Counted from the stretch's first letter, positions 49,975 to 58,508 are shown. The stretch: DNA of 64,000 nucleotides from Corynebacterium bouchesdurhonense (GCF_900078305.2 NZ_LT546026.1:1-64000), one strand, 5' to 3'. Program-made: numbers and translations. The notes: generated from the letters alone by a model not told the origin.

Positions 49975-50025
49975 CCGGATTCCTCGCGCTGCGTCTGCGA
50001 AACGCACCGAGAAGCGCACTCACGA

Positions 50026-50066
50026 CTGAAGCCCCTCTCCTCCGTAATGAAGGAAAGGGGCTTCAG
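50026..50066. terminator. Hairpin between dapF and surface gene
   Basis: CTGAAGCCCCT pairs with AGGGGCTTCAG around a 19-base loop, between two convergent genes. No T-run on either strand. Confidence 0.6.
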
Positions 50067-50460
50067 CGTCTATCGGCTGTTAGCGGGAGGAGCCGTTGGA
50101 GCTTCCTGCGCCGCCACAGGTGGTGGCGATGCTTGCGATCAGGCCGATCGCAACCGCGGCGACCCCGAGGCCAGTTGCGGCCATCTGGATCTCCTGATTG
50201 TAGCGGTTAGCCATCTCAGCCAGCTGCGGGTTGAACAGGCCCAGCTGCTGCTGTGCTTGGACGTTCCACGCCGCGAGCTGCTCGTTGACCGGGCGCATGG
50301 CCTCCTCAACTACGGGGATACCCGCGTTGAGGGCAATACCAACCGGAATCAGTGCCAGCAGCGGCAGCGACCAGCCCACGAGGGTGGCGATGCACTTGCC
50401 ATCAACGCTGCTGGTTGCCTTCGCGTTGCCGGTGTCGCCCGTCCCAGCACTCGCACCAGG

Positions 50461-51152
50461 TTTGACGGTGATGGTGACGGGGACTTCGTCGGTGGTGCCG
50501 TCGGGGTAGGTCACGACGACGGTGGCGTCCTTCTTACCGTCGGTGGAGGTGTCAGGCTGCGGGTCTTTGAAGGTGACCTTGGTGCCAGCGGGCACGTCGG
50601 TGGGCAGGGTGATGTAGTCCTGCGGGTTCGGTGTGTCGTTGACCTGGATCGGTGCGACCTGATCAGCCGGCTTGGGCTGCGGGTCGTACTTGGTGTTTTC
50701 GGGTGCAGGTTTGACGGTGATGGTGACGGGGACTTCGTCGGTGGTGCCGTCGGGGTAGGTCACGACGACGGTGGCGTCCTTCTTACCGTCGGTGGAGGTG
50801 TCAGGCTGCGGGTCTTTGAAGGTGACCTTGGTGCCAGCGGGCACGTCGGTGGGCAGGGTGATGTAGTCCTGCGGGTTCGGTGTGTCGTTGACCTGGATCG
50901 GTGCGACCTGATCAGCCGGCTTGGGCTGCGGGTCGTACTTGGTGTTTTCGGGTGCAGGTTTGACGGTGATGGTGACGGGGACTTCGTCGGTGGTGCCGTC
51001 GGGGTAGGTCACGACGACGGTGGCGTCCTTCTTACCGTCGGTGGAGGTGTCAGGCTGCGGGTCTTTGAAGGTGACCTTGGTGCCAGCGGGCACGTCGGTG
51101 GGCAGGGTGATGTAGTCCTGCGGGTTCGGTGTGTCGTTGACCTGGATCGGTG
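50461..51152 (-). repeat. 249-bp tandem repeats, right arm (2.8 units)
   Basis: Units at 50461-50709, 50710-50958 and 50959-51152 (cut by the IS) are nearly identical. Each codes for 83 residues, so unit gain or loss keeps the frame. Confidence 0.93.
51145..51152. repeat. IS target-site duplication, left copy
   Basis: GATCGGTG, repeated at 52594-52601 on the other side of the element. Eight bases is typical for IS256-family transposition. Confidence 0.9.
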
Positions 51153-52593
51153 GAGAGTGTCAGGAAGTTTGTGTGTGAGGCTCTGATCTGAAAGGAGTTT
51201 CACCGATAATGACTACGGTGTCACCGAAGAAAGGCTATGACCCGTCGAGGGTCAACGCGATCAGCGAGAAGCTGATGGATAACCCCGAGCTCGCAAAGCT
51301 CATCGGGGAGCTCTCCACCTCCACCGACGACGCCAGTGAGCTGGTGAAGGGGCTTTTGCAGGCATCGATCAACGCTGGCCTGCAGGCGGAGATGGACGCC
51401 CATTTGGGCTACGAGCACTCCGACCGCAAAGCCAAAGCCCAGGTAGATACCGGTGATGGTGGTAACCACCGCAACGGGTCCTACACCAAAACCGTGGATT
51501 CTGGCTATGGCCCGCTGGAAGTGACCGTGCCCAGGGATCGGGCGGGGACGTTTCGCCCGCAGATGGTGCCCAAAGGTGTCCGCAGGCTCACCGAGCTTGA
51601 TGACATGATCATCTCCCTGTACGCGGGTGGGATGACCGTGCGCGACATCCAGCACCACCTTGCAACCACCCTTGGGGTGGACATGAGCCCGGATACCATC
51701 AGCACGATCACCGACGCGGTGCTCGATGAGGTGATGCTGTGGCAGAACCGCCAGCTAGATGAGTTCTACCCGGTGATCTTCCTCGACGCACTTAGAGTCA
51801 AGATCCGCGACGGCCACCGCGTGGTCAACAAGTCCTGCTACATGGCCGTTGGCGTGGACATGGACGGCATCAAACACATCTTGGGGTTGTGGATCGCTGA
51901 TACCGAAGGTGCCGCATTTTGGGCATCCGTATGCGCTGACCTTGCCAACCGTGGGGTGCAAGACGTGTTCATCGTCTGCTGCGACGGACTCAAAGGCCTG
52001 CCCGAGGCGGTCGAAGCGACGTGGCCGAATTCCATGGTGCAAACCTGCATCGTGCACCTGATCCGGGCGGCGAATAGGTGGGTGTCCTACCAGGACCGCA
52101 AACCCGTCTCCCGAGCGCTGCGGAAGGTCTACACCGCACCGAATGAGGACACCGCCCGTGCCGCCCTAGACGCGTTCGAGGCATCTGAGCTTGGGCGCCG
52201 CTACCCGCAATCGGTGAAGGTGTGGCGCGACGCGTGGGACCGGTTCGTGCCGTTTCTGCAGTTCCCTCCGGCGGCCCGCCGGGTGCTCTACACCACGAAC
52301 TCGATCGAGTCGCTTAATGCTGAGTTGCGCAAAGCCACCCGGAACCGGGGCCAGTTCCCGAACGATACCGCGGCGTTGAAGACGTTGTGGTTGATGATTT
52401 GCAACATCGAAGACAAGCGCGCCGCCCAGCGGGCGAAGAAAGCGAAACGGGTAACCGAATCCAACGGCTATATTGAAGGGGCGAAAGCCACCGGGTGGAA
52501 ACAAGCCATCAACCAACTAGCCGTGGCATACCCCGACCGATTCGCGGACTACTTGTAAACTAAGCCCCCGCACACAAACAATCGGACACTCTC
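51153..52593 (+). mobile_element. IS256-family insertion sequence, copy 1
   Basis: 1441 bp. The ends are inverted repeats (GAGAGTGTC outermost on both sides, with TTTGTGTG shared further in), flanked by the 8-bp duplication GATCGGTG. One transposase gene fills it. It interrupts the Rib surface gene exactly within a repeat unit. Inside, the GAGAGTGTC end gives a stop to the broken surface frame after 15 residues. Confidence 0.94.
51209..52558 (+). CDS. IS256-family transposase, copy 1
   Basis: 449 residues, full length. The mutator-type DDE triad is visible as D193 (IFLDAL), D259 (VCCDGLKG) and E367 (NSIESLN), with the usual C/H region (CIVHLIR) between. ATG 51209 follows AAGGAG. It differs from copy 2 (59702-61051) by four residues (R196K, R302S, A319S and D344E), so both moved recently and may still be active. 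Confidence 0.95.
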   Translation: MTTVSPKKGYDPSRVNAISEKLMDNPELAKLIGELSTSTDDASELVKGLLQASINAGLQAEMDAHLGYEHSDRKAKAQVDTGDGGNHRNGSYTKTVDSGYGPLEVTVPRDRAGTFRPQMVPKGVRRLTELDDMIISLYAGGMTVRDIQHHLATTLGVDMSPDTISTITDAVLDEVMLWQNRQLDEFYPVIFLDALRVKIRDGHRVVNKSCYMAVGVDMDGIKHILGLWIADTEGAAFWASVCADLANRGVQDVFIVCCDGLKGLPEAVEATWPNSMVQTCIVHLIRAANRWVSYQDRKPVSRALRKVYTAPNEDTARAALDAFEASELGRRYPQSVKVWRDAWDRFVPFLQFPPAARRVLYTTNSIESLNAELRKATRNRGQFPNDTAALKTLWLMICNIEDKRAAQRAKKAKRVTESNGYIEGAKATGWKQAINQLAVAYPDRFADYL

Positions 52594-52601
52594 GATCGGT
52601 G
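52594..52601. repeat. IS target-site duplication, right copy
   Basis: GATCGGTG, identical to 51145-51152. Confidence 0.9.
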
Positions 52602-54405
52602 CGACCTGATCAGCCGGCTTGGGCGTCGGGTTGTAGGAATCCGAGTCGTCCTTAACCGGAATTACAACCTCTACCTGATCAACAGACCCGTCTGGGTAGG
52701 TGACTACCACCGTAGCGGACTTCTTGCCGCCAGTAGCGGTGTCTTCTGGAGCGCTGAATCCAGGTGCGAAGTTGTACCTGGTGCCATCGGGCAAGCCAGT
52801 TGTGTCGACAAAGTCTTCTGGCTTTGGAGTCGAGTTCTTCTCGACCGGCTGCACGTTTTTTGCCTTTGGGGCATAGTCGTCTGCTGTGACGCGAGCTGGG
52901 GTTTCGGGGACGATGAACTCCATGCCATTGACGCCAACTTCAACGATGTCCCGGGTTCCGTCGGGATAGTTCACGCTGATAAGTGCGCGGTCTCCGCCAT
53001 CGGCCGTGGGTTTTTCGATCCACTCGTAGGTGGTTCCTGCAGGGAGATCATTTTTGTTGGTGATTACGGCGGCGGGATCCGGGTAGTTGCGAGCGCCTTC
53101 ATTGATCTTGATGGCTTCGACTGTTTTAGGCTCGAATTTGTCAGCGTACTGTTGTCCCTGTGTGCCCTTCTTAGGCACAGGTTTGACATTCACCGGCACG
53201 TTAACGAGTTCGTAGGATCCGTCTGGGTAGTTGACGGAGACCTGGGCGACTTGGTTGTCGCCCACATCTGCTGGCTTCAGGACCCATACGTATTCCGTCT
53301 CATCTTGACGGAATTTTTCGCTGCCTGCGATGGTGACGGCACCGGAGGGCATTTCGTCGGCGTTCGTGATTGCATCGCGAGCCGGAGGGTAGCCTACGCC
53401 GCCTTCTTTCACCTCAATCGGTGTAGTAACGGGTTTCGGATCGTTGAGGTTGTTCTGGGTTTCCTGGATATGCGTCGTGACGCTCACCTTCTCCGAAGAA
53501 CCGTCCGGATAGGTCACCACTACAGTTTCAGGGTGCTTTCCGGTTTGAATCTCTTGAGGGCGAGGTACGAACGTGAACTTTGTGCCTTCTGGAAGATTGG
53601 TCTGATCGATGTAGTCCGAAGCGTCAAGTTCGCTATACCAAACGGCCGGTTCGGATCGCTTCGCTCGCGGCACGTATCGGTCCGCATCGACGACTGGATC
53701 ATACCCGTTAGTCTCGTTCGTCAGCCAGGTGGCTGCTTCGACCTGATCCTGGTCGGCTTCTCCAATGACGGTAACCTCGATCTCATCGCGGGATCCGTCA
53801 GGGTAGTTGATTGAAACCATCGCGGTGTCACCACCGTCGGTAGTCCCCATCCGAACCCACTCGTAGGTCGTGCCTGCAGGAAGATCTAGCCTATTTGCAA
53901 CCGCTAGAGCCGGGTCGGGATACGCGAGCCCCGCTGGCCCTGTTACAAGATAATTACCCTGTTGAGTAAAAGCGCTAATTGGCTCGTATTTATCTGCATC
54001 GAAAACGTGGTTTTCGCTCAAATAAACGTTTCTGGTCCACCTGACATAAACCGGAACATCGACAGTGCGGTAATCATATCCGCCCTTACCGTCAGGGACG
54101 CTCACGGAGACCCACGCAATATCAGTTTTGGGATTATCGCGGTCATAGTTGACGCCTGGCTTCTTCGTCCATGTGAAACGGGTGCCGGCTGGAAAATCGT
54201 CCGCGTTTGTGATGGCCTCAGCAGGGTCGGGGTATCCAACGCCACCCTCATAAACCTCAATATATTTTTGAACAGGAATCGGTGTTACCGAGGTTTGGGC
54301 TTGAGCGACAGTTTTGATACCTGGGACTGGAGAAATCGGGGCAGCCACGAGGCTGATGGCGGTTAAGCCCGCGATGGCGTAGCGGATTGGGGAGTGTTTG
54401 CGCAC
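52602..54405 (-). pseudogene. Rib-repeat surface protein, 5' half (split by IS)
   Basis: Encodes the signal peptide (MRKHSPIRYA..., cleavage after AQA near residue 37) and six divergent Rib-type units, each closing with a YPDG or PDG turn. The frame then runs into the IS and stops at 52549. GTG 54405 is chosen because AAAGG lies about ten bases upstream and a twin-positive signal sequence follows; an open frame extends to 54507. Without the 3' half the product lacks its membrane anchor and would be secreted or lost. The A/T content is clearly higher than in the flanking core genes, suggesting acquired DNA. Confidence 0.85.
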
Positions 54406-54716
54406 GATCGACAAACCTTTCGGGAAAAGAAATACGGGGTGACTCGATCGCGGGGTGGTGCGCCGAGTCGTTGGAAAGGTTCTAACATTTCTGTTAGCTG
54501 ATCGCATTCTGTGTACTGACTGTGATCAGGCGTATTAGCTTGTGGCGTCAAGTGTTCCCAAAAAGTTTACCCATTAGACACTTTGGTTGGTTTCAGTAGT
54601 GCATTTCAGTCACATCTGTACCACTGGGGGTTTATTTAAATTCAACGCTGAATGCACCGCATTGGTCAGGGGAGGTTTTAGTACGGGTTTAGCAATCCCT
54701 CAAGACGTAAGCGCTG
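54406..54716. promoter_or_regulatory. Upstream region of the surface gene
   Basis: About 310 bases without a gene, A/T-rich. It holds a perfect CTAACA-TTTC-TGTTAG inverted repeat (54482-54497) about 80 bases upstream of the surface gene start. It also holds TTGACG about 54554-54559 on the minus strand as a possible -35. I see no open frame that looks like a gene. Confidence 0.5.
54482..54497. promoter_or_regulatory. Inverted repeat upstream of surface gene
   Basis: CTAACATTTCTGTTAG, 6-bp arms with a 4-base centre. A candidate operator; the regulator is unknown. Confidence 0.45.
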
Positions 54717-55375
54717 TTAGCGGGAGGATCCGTTGGAGCTGCCTGCGCCGCCACAGGTGGTGGCGATGCTTGCGATCAGGCCGATTGCAACCGCGGCGAC
54801 CCCAAGGCCGGTTGCGGCCATCTGGATCTCCTAGTTGTAGCGGTTGGCCATCTCAGCCAGCTGCGGGTTGAACAAGCCCAGCTGCTGCTGTGCCTGTGCG
54901 TTCCACGCCGCGAGCTGCTCGTTGACCGGGCGCATGGCCTCCTCGACCACCGGAATACCCGCGTTGAGCACGATACCAACCGGGATCAGCGCCAGCAGCG
55001 GCAATGACCAGCCCACGAGGGTGGCGATGCCCTTGCCGTTGAGATCAGTTGAGCCTTCGCTGGTACTTGTTCCGATGTACCGCTGACATCGACAGACGTT
55101 GTCGGGGTGCTCGCACCGACGATGTTGATGTCGATTGGATGGCCGATGGGGTTTCTGTCCTTGTCAGTGATCTGAACCTTTGCTTCGCCTTCGGGGGGGT
55201 GCCTTCGGGCACGCTGACCTTGATTGCGCCGGTGGTGGGATCAACGATGACTTTCGCCCCGGTGATCGGCTTGTGGTTTTTGTCGGTGACGGTGCCGGTG
55301 AGGCCGTCGGCGGGCATTCGCACCTTGTCATCAAGGGTGACCGGTTTATCATTCGCCGGCACTCCTGTGAATTAA
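54717..55375 (-). pseudogene. Decayed second surface-protein gene
   Basis: The last 330 bases are about 95 percent identical by eye to the end of the split surface gene (50080 onwards), including GWSLPLLALIPVGI and LGLFNPQLAEMANRYN. A nonsense change (CAG to TAG, 54831-54833) ends it early. Upstream, a run of seven C's near 55192 breaks the frame. Removing two bases restores a run GTPEGEAKVQITDKDRNPIG. A further shift lies near 55065. The 5' end stops at a TAA near 55375 with no start or signal peptide. The remaining domain (KPVTLDDKVRMPADGLTGTVTDK) resembles YPDG/Rib-associated surface modules. Confidence 0.8.
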
Positions 55376-55382
55376 AACCAAT

Positions 55383-55898
55383 CTACCCCGGACCGAGCTG
55401 GCGTGCAGCTCGGCGCGCGTCGTCCCAGGCGGTTTGGAGTTCGAAGGCGCGCTCGTCGGCAATAGCCAGCAGGCGCTCGAGCTGTGCTTTGTCTAGGTCG
55501 GGTCTTTCCAGGTGGGCGTCGATACGCGCGAGGAAGCGCCGCGCGGAGGATGCGCGCAGGATGAACTCGTTGACCTCCGGGACTGTGTTGTCCGGGTTGG
55601 CCAGCGCGGCGAAGTGCAGGGTGCGGTCCGCGATGTCGGCCGCGGATGCGCCGTTTTGCAGCTGGTCGTAGGCGTCGAGGACCTCGCAGATGTCGTCGCG
55701 GGTCAGTCGCAGGGATGCTTCCATGGCCGCGACTTCCGGGTTGGTTTGGTGCCGCCGCTCGAACATCAGCACGGCGGCCACCAGGATCAGGGAAAGAATC
55801 AGGCCGGGAACGCGCAGGAGTACAACGAGCAGAACCACCGCAGCGAGCACTAGTGCGCCCGCGATGGCCAGGGAGAAAGCCCGTTCGCTGGATCCCAT
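55383..55898 (-). CDS. Membrane protein of unknown function
   Basis: 171 residues. Two adjacent hydrophobic helices (about 8-28 and 29-46) are followed by a soluble, helical, charged C-terminal domain (about 50-165) without recognisable motifs. It lies 18 bases downstream of the 249-residue gene on the same strand, so the two are probably co-transcribed. In related genomes two hypothetical genes occupy this place between dapF and hflX. Confidence 0.82.
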   Translation of the reverse strand: MGSSERAFSLAIAGALVLAAVVLLVVLLRVPGLILSLILVAAVLMFERRHQTNPEVAAMEASLRLTRDDICEVLDAYDQLQNGASAADIADRTLHFAALANPDNTVPEVNEFILRASSARRFLARIDAHLERPDLDKAQLERLLAIADERAFELQTAWDDARRAARQLGPG

Positions 55899-55916
55899 TT
55901 CCCCACCGCTTTCCCG

Positions 55917-56666
55917 CTAGTGGCCCCCGCAGCCGCAGGAGCCGCCGCAGCCCCCGCAGCCGCCGGTGGGCGCGGGGATGGAGCCGACGAGGACGGCGGT
56001 GGCGGCGATGACGGTGCCGCGCTCGGGCAGTTCGCCGTCGGGCAGGCACGCGTCGAAGGGGAACGCGGCGTCGAGCGAGACGTGGATGAAGCGCTGGCCC
56101 GTTAGCTCGGACGTGCGGTACTCCGCGCCGAGGACGCGCGCGGTGAACGTGACGCTCGCGTCGGGGGCCTTCGGCTCGCCGGCGGCAACGGCCTCGGCGC
56201 CGGGGGAGCGTAGCTCGCCCACTACCTCGCCGGGGTGCGCCTGCAGGTAGGCGTCGGTGGAGGGGTAGGTGTCGTGGCTGACCACCAGGGCGGTGACGCC
56301 CAGCTCCTGCCACTGCAGCGTCGGCTCGTCGGCGATCAGCGGGCCCTGCGCGAGGTTCAGCGTCGCGGACGTCATCGGGTTGCCGTGCGGGTCGACGATC
56401 TCCGCCAGCGCAACCACGTCATTCAGCGGCGTGATGTGCGCGTACGCGCGCGTGGTGGAGTCGAAGCCCGCGAAGGTGGCGAAGGGCTCCACGGCCAGGA
56501 TGTTGAGCTGGCTTCCCGACGCATCCGAGTACTGAATCAGCTGCCCGCCGCGCACCTCGCCCGTCACGGCGAGGCGGTTGGAGGCGATCGCGGCCTCCAC
56601 GGCGTCCTGCCAGCGGTTGAAGCCGAGGCCGATCGCGGACAGATCTGTGGTGAGGGTTGCACTCAT
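55917..56666 (-). CDS. Conserved protein with Cys/Gly-rich tail
   Basis: 249 residues, no signal peptide. The body is a mixed alpha/beta sequence without a motif I recognise. The last 17 residues (GGCGGCGGSCGCGGH) hold four cysteines and a final His among glycines. Such a tail could bind a metal, or serve as a flexible cap, but no function is known to me. It is divergent from hflX, with 97 bases between them. Confidence 0.82.
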   Translation of the reverse strand: MSATLTTDLSAIGLGFNRWQDAVEAAIASNRLAVTGEVRGGQLIQYSDASGSQLNILAVEPFATFAGFDSTTRAYAHITPLNDVVALAEIVDPHGNPMTSATLNLAQGPLIADEPTLQWQELGVTALVVSHDTYPSTDAYLQAHPGEVVGELRSPGAEAVAAGEPKAPDASVTFTARVLGAEYRTSELTGQRFIHVSLDAAFPFDACLPDGELPERGTVIAATAVLVGSIPAPTGGCGGCGGSCGCGGH

Positions 56667-56735
56667 GGTTGGGCATCTTACCCGCCGCGCGAAGGGAAGA
56701 AACTGCCCGCTCTGGTGTTAGATGTGAAGGGGAGC

Positions 56736-56745
56736 GTCGATAAGC
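56736..56745 (+). repeat. GTCGAYAAGC motif copy
   Basis: Exact core GTCGATAAGC preceded by GGGAGC, in the hflX leader 18 bases before the start codon. Outside the inverted repeat. Confidence 0.85.
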
Positions 56746-56763
56746 AATTTGCAAAAGGACTGA

Positions 56764-58236
56764 ATGAGTAAAGAAGACCAACTGCACGACGAGCTGCTCG
56801 CTCGGGCATTCCGCCACAACGCGCCGCAGCCCGGCGAGCCCACCACCGGTTCGCTCGACCTAGAGGACCGCAACGCGCTGCGCCGCATCGAGACTGAGGT
56901 GCGCGCGGAGGAGATCGAGGACGGCTACGAGGTTGAGTACCGCAAGCTGCGCCTCGAGCAGGTCATCCTTGTGGGGGCATGGACGGAGGGCACCACCGCC
57001 GAGATGGAGGCGAACATGCTCGAGCTGGCCGCCCTCGCGGAGACCGCCGGCGCCGAGGTGCTCGACATGTTCTACCAGAAGCGCGACAAGCCGGACCCGG
57101 GCACCTACATCGGCTCGGGCAAGGTCAAGGAGCTCGGCGAGATCGTGCAGGCCACGGGCGCGGACACCGTGGTGTTCGACGGCGAGCTCTCGCCCGGCCA
57201 GATGGTCGCGCTGGAGGAAGCGCTGAAGGTCAAGGTCATCGACCGGACCATGCTGATCCTGGACATCTTCGCGCAGCACGCGAAGAGCAAAGAAGGCAAG
57301 GCGCAGGTGGCGCTCGCGCAGATGGAGTACCTTTACACCCGCACGCGCGGCTGGGGCGGCAACCTGTCGCGCCAGGCGGGCGGCCGCGCCGGCTCCAACG
57401 GCGGCGTGGGTCTGCGCGGGCCCGGTGAGACGCGCATCGAGGCGGACCGCCGCCGCCTGCGCAGCGAGATGGCCAAGCTGCGCCACCAGTTGCGCGACAT
57501 GCAGACGGCCCGCGAGGTCAAGCGGGCGCAGCGGGCGCGCTCCACCACGCCGAAGATCGCCATCGCGGGCTACACCAACGCCGGCAAGAGCTCCCTGATC
57601 AACGCGATGACGGACGCGGGTGTGCTGGTGGAGGACGCCCTGTTTGCCACGCTGGATCCGTCGACACGCAAAGCGCAGCTCGCGGACGGGCGCAGCGTGG
57701 TACTCACCGACACTGTCGGCTTCGTCCGGCACCTGCCCACGCAGCTGGTGGAAGCGTTCAAATCCACGCTCGAGGAGGTTTCCGGCGCCGACCTGCTACT
57801 GCACGTGGTCGACGGCTCCGACGCGTTCCCGCTCAAGCAGATCGAGGCCGTCAACGAGGTGCTGGCGGAAATCACGCGCGAGAGCGGCGAGACGCTGCCG
57901 CCTGAGATCGTGGTAGTGAACAAGATCGACGAGGCCGACCCGATCGTGCTGGCCGAGCTGCGCCACGCCTTCGACCACGCTGGCCGGGACGTTGTGTTCG
58001 TCTCCGCGCTGACCGGCGAGGGGATCGGCGAGCTCGAGTCGAAGATCGAGATGTTCCTCAACACCCTCGACGAGCACGTGACCATGCTCGTGCCGTTTAC
58101 CCGCGGCGATGTCGTCTCCCAGCTCCACGAGCACGGGACCGTGCGCTCGGAGGAGTACCAGGCGGAGGGCACGCTTATCGACGTTCGCCTGCCCCGCGTC
58201 ATCGCCGAGCAGAACCGCGAATTCGTGGTGAGCTAA
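56764..58236 (+). CDS. hflX: Ribosome-associated GTPase HflX
   Basis: 490 residues. HflX binds and splits stalled or stress-damaged ribosomes. The N-terminal ATP/GTP-binding domain and the glycine-rich linker GGRAGSNGGVGLRGPGETRIE precede the GTPase domain: G1 GYTNAGKSS near residue 269, G3 DTVGF near 316, G4 NKID near 385. ATG 56764 follows AAAAGGA. A TTAGAT box at 56718-56723 may be the -10. The 5' leader and the 3' end each hold one GTCGAYAAGC motif. Confidence 0.95.
   Translation: MSKEDQLHDELLARAFRHNAPQPGEPTTGSLDLEDRNALRRIETEVRAEEIEDGYEVEYRKLRLEQVILVGAWTEGTTAEMEANMLELAALAETAGAEVLDMFYQKRDKPDPGTYIGSGKVKELGEIVQATGADTVVFDGELSPGQMVALEEALKVKVIDRTMLILDIFAQHAKSKEGKAQVALAQMEYLYTRTRGWGGNLSRQAGGRAGSNGGVGLRGPGETRIEADRRRLRSEMAKLRHQLRDMQTAREVKRAQRARSTTPKIAIAGYTNAGKSSLINAMTDAGVLVEDALFATLDPSTRKAQLADGRSVVLTDTVGFVRHLPTQLVEAFKSTLEEVSGADLLLHVVDGSDAFPLKQIEAVNEVLAEITRESGETLPPEIVVVNKIDEADPIVLAELRHAFDHAGRDVVFVSALTGEGIGELESKIEMFLNTLDEHVTMLVPFTRGDVVSQLHEHGTVRSEEYQAEGTLIDVRLPRVIAEQNREFVVS
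58173..58182 (-). repeat. GTCGAYAAGC motif copy
   Basis: Exact core GTCGATAAGC on the minus strand near the hflX 3' end, giving residues TLIDV. Outside the inverted repeat. Confidence 0.8.
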
Positions 58237-58267
58237 ACCCGCCCAGTGTGCCGCCTTGGGGGTGGGC

Positions 58268-58331
58268 GGTCAAGGGGTTGGGTGGTGGTTGTGGATAACT
58301 GTGTTGGTTGCGGGGTGTGGGTGTGCGGGGT
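58268..58331. repeat. 64-bp direct duplication, first copy
   Basis: Identical to 58385-58448. Together with the adapter between them it makes a 117-bp excess that is probably absent from the real genome. Confidence 0.9.
58290..58298 (-). repeat. TTATCCACA box
   Basis: Perfect DnaA-type box upstream of the second HNH gene. The copy at 58407-58415 belongs to the artefactual duplication. Confidence 0.65.
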
Positions 58332-58385
58332 GGCATACGAGATAGGAGTCCGTCTCGTGGGCTCGGGGATGTGTATAAGAGACGG
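58332..58385. other. Illumina Nextera adapter with i7 index
   Basis: Reads in order GGCATACGAGAT (end of the P7 oligo), AGGAGTCC (matches the N705 index primer), GTCTCGTGGGCTCGG (read-2 primer) and a transposon mosaic end differing at two A-to-G positions. This is library sequence, not genome. Confidence 0.97.
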
Positions 58386-58448
58386 GTCAAGGGGTTGGGT
58401 GGTGGTTGTGGATAACTGTGTTGGTTGCGGGGTGTGGGTGTGCGGGGT
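58385..58448. repeat. 64-bp direct duplication, second copy
   Basis: Repeat of 58268-58331 on the other side of the adapter. The sequence then continues into the HNH promoter. Confidence 0.9.
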
Positions 58449-58508
58449 TGTCCACAGGTGGGTGGTGGGGGGTTTCGTTGTGTGGGCGGGCGGGTTAGCG
58501 TTTCGGTC

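Larger units (their letters stand above)
50080..51152 (-). pseudogene. Rib-repeat surface protein, 3' half (split by IS)
   Basis: This half joins in frame to 52602-54405 once the IS and one 8-bp target copy are removed (2877 bases in all, 958 residues). It encodes two full and one partial 83-residue Rib-type units (VTYPDGTTDEVPVTITV) and a Gly/Ser/Thr linker. Then come one membrane helix (GWSLPLLALIPVGIAL), an amphipathic stretch with LGLFNPQLAEM, a second hydrophobic helix and a short GGAGSSNGSS end. No LPXTG sortase signal is present. Cut from its promoter and signal peptide, this half is unlikely to be exported. Similar proteins are adhesin-like surface stalks whose repeat number varies. 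Confidence 0.85.
25771..51789. repeat. Right arm of 25.8-kb inverted repeat
   Basis: Reverse complement of 1-25770, with one extra 249-bp unit. It continues into unique sequence with the expected Corynebacterium gene order, so I take this arm as the authentic chromosomal orientation. Confidence 0.97.

Noticed and set aside
50461..51152. CRISPR-like array
   Set aside because: The units are 249 bp, contiguous without spacers, and code for an 83-residue Rib-type repeat.
1..51789. A linear replicon or telomere with a hairpin end, or an inverted-repeat plasmid
   Set aside because: The arms contain core chromosomal genes in conserved order, the axis cuts ftsK, and no telomere, replication or partition genes are present.
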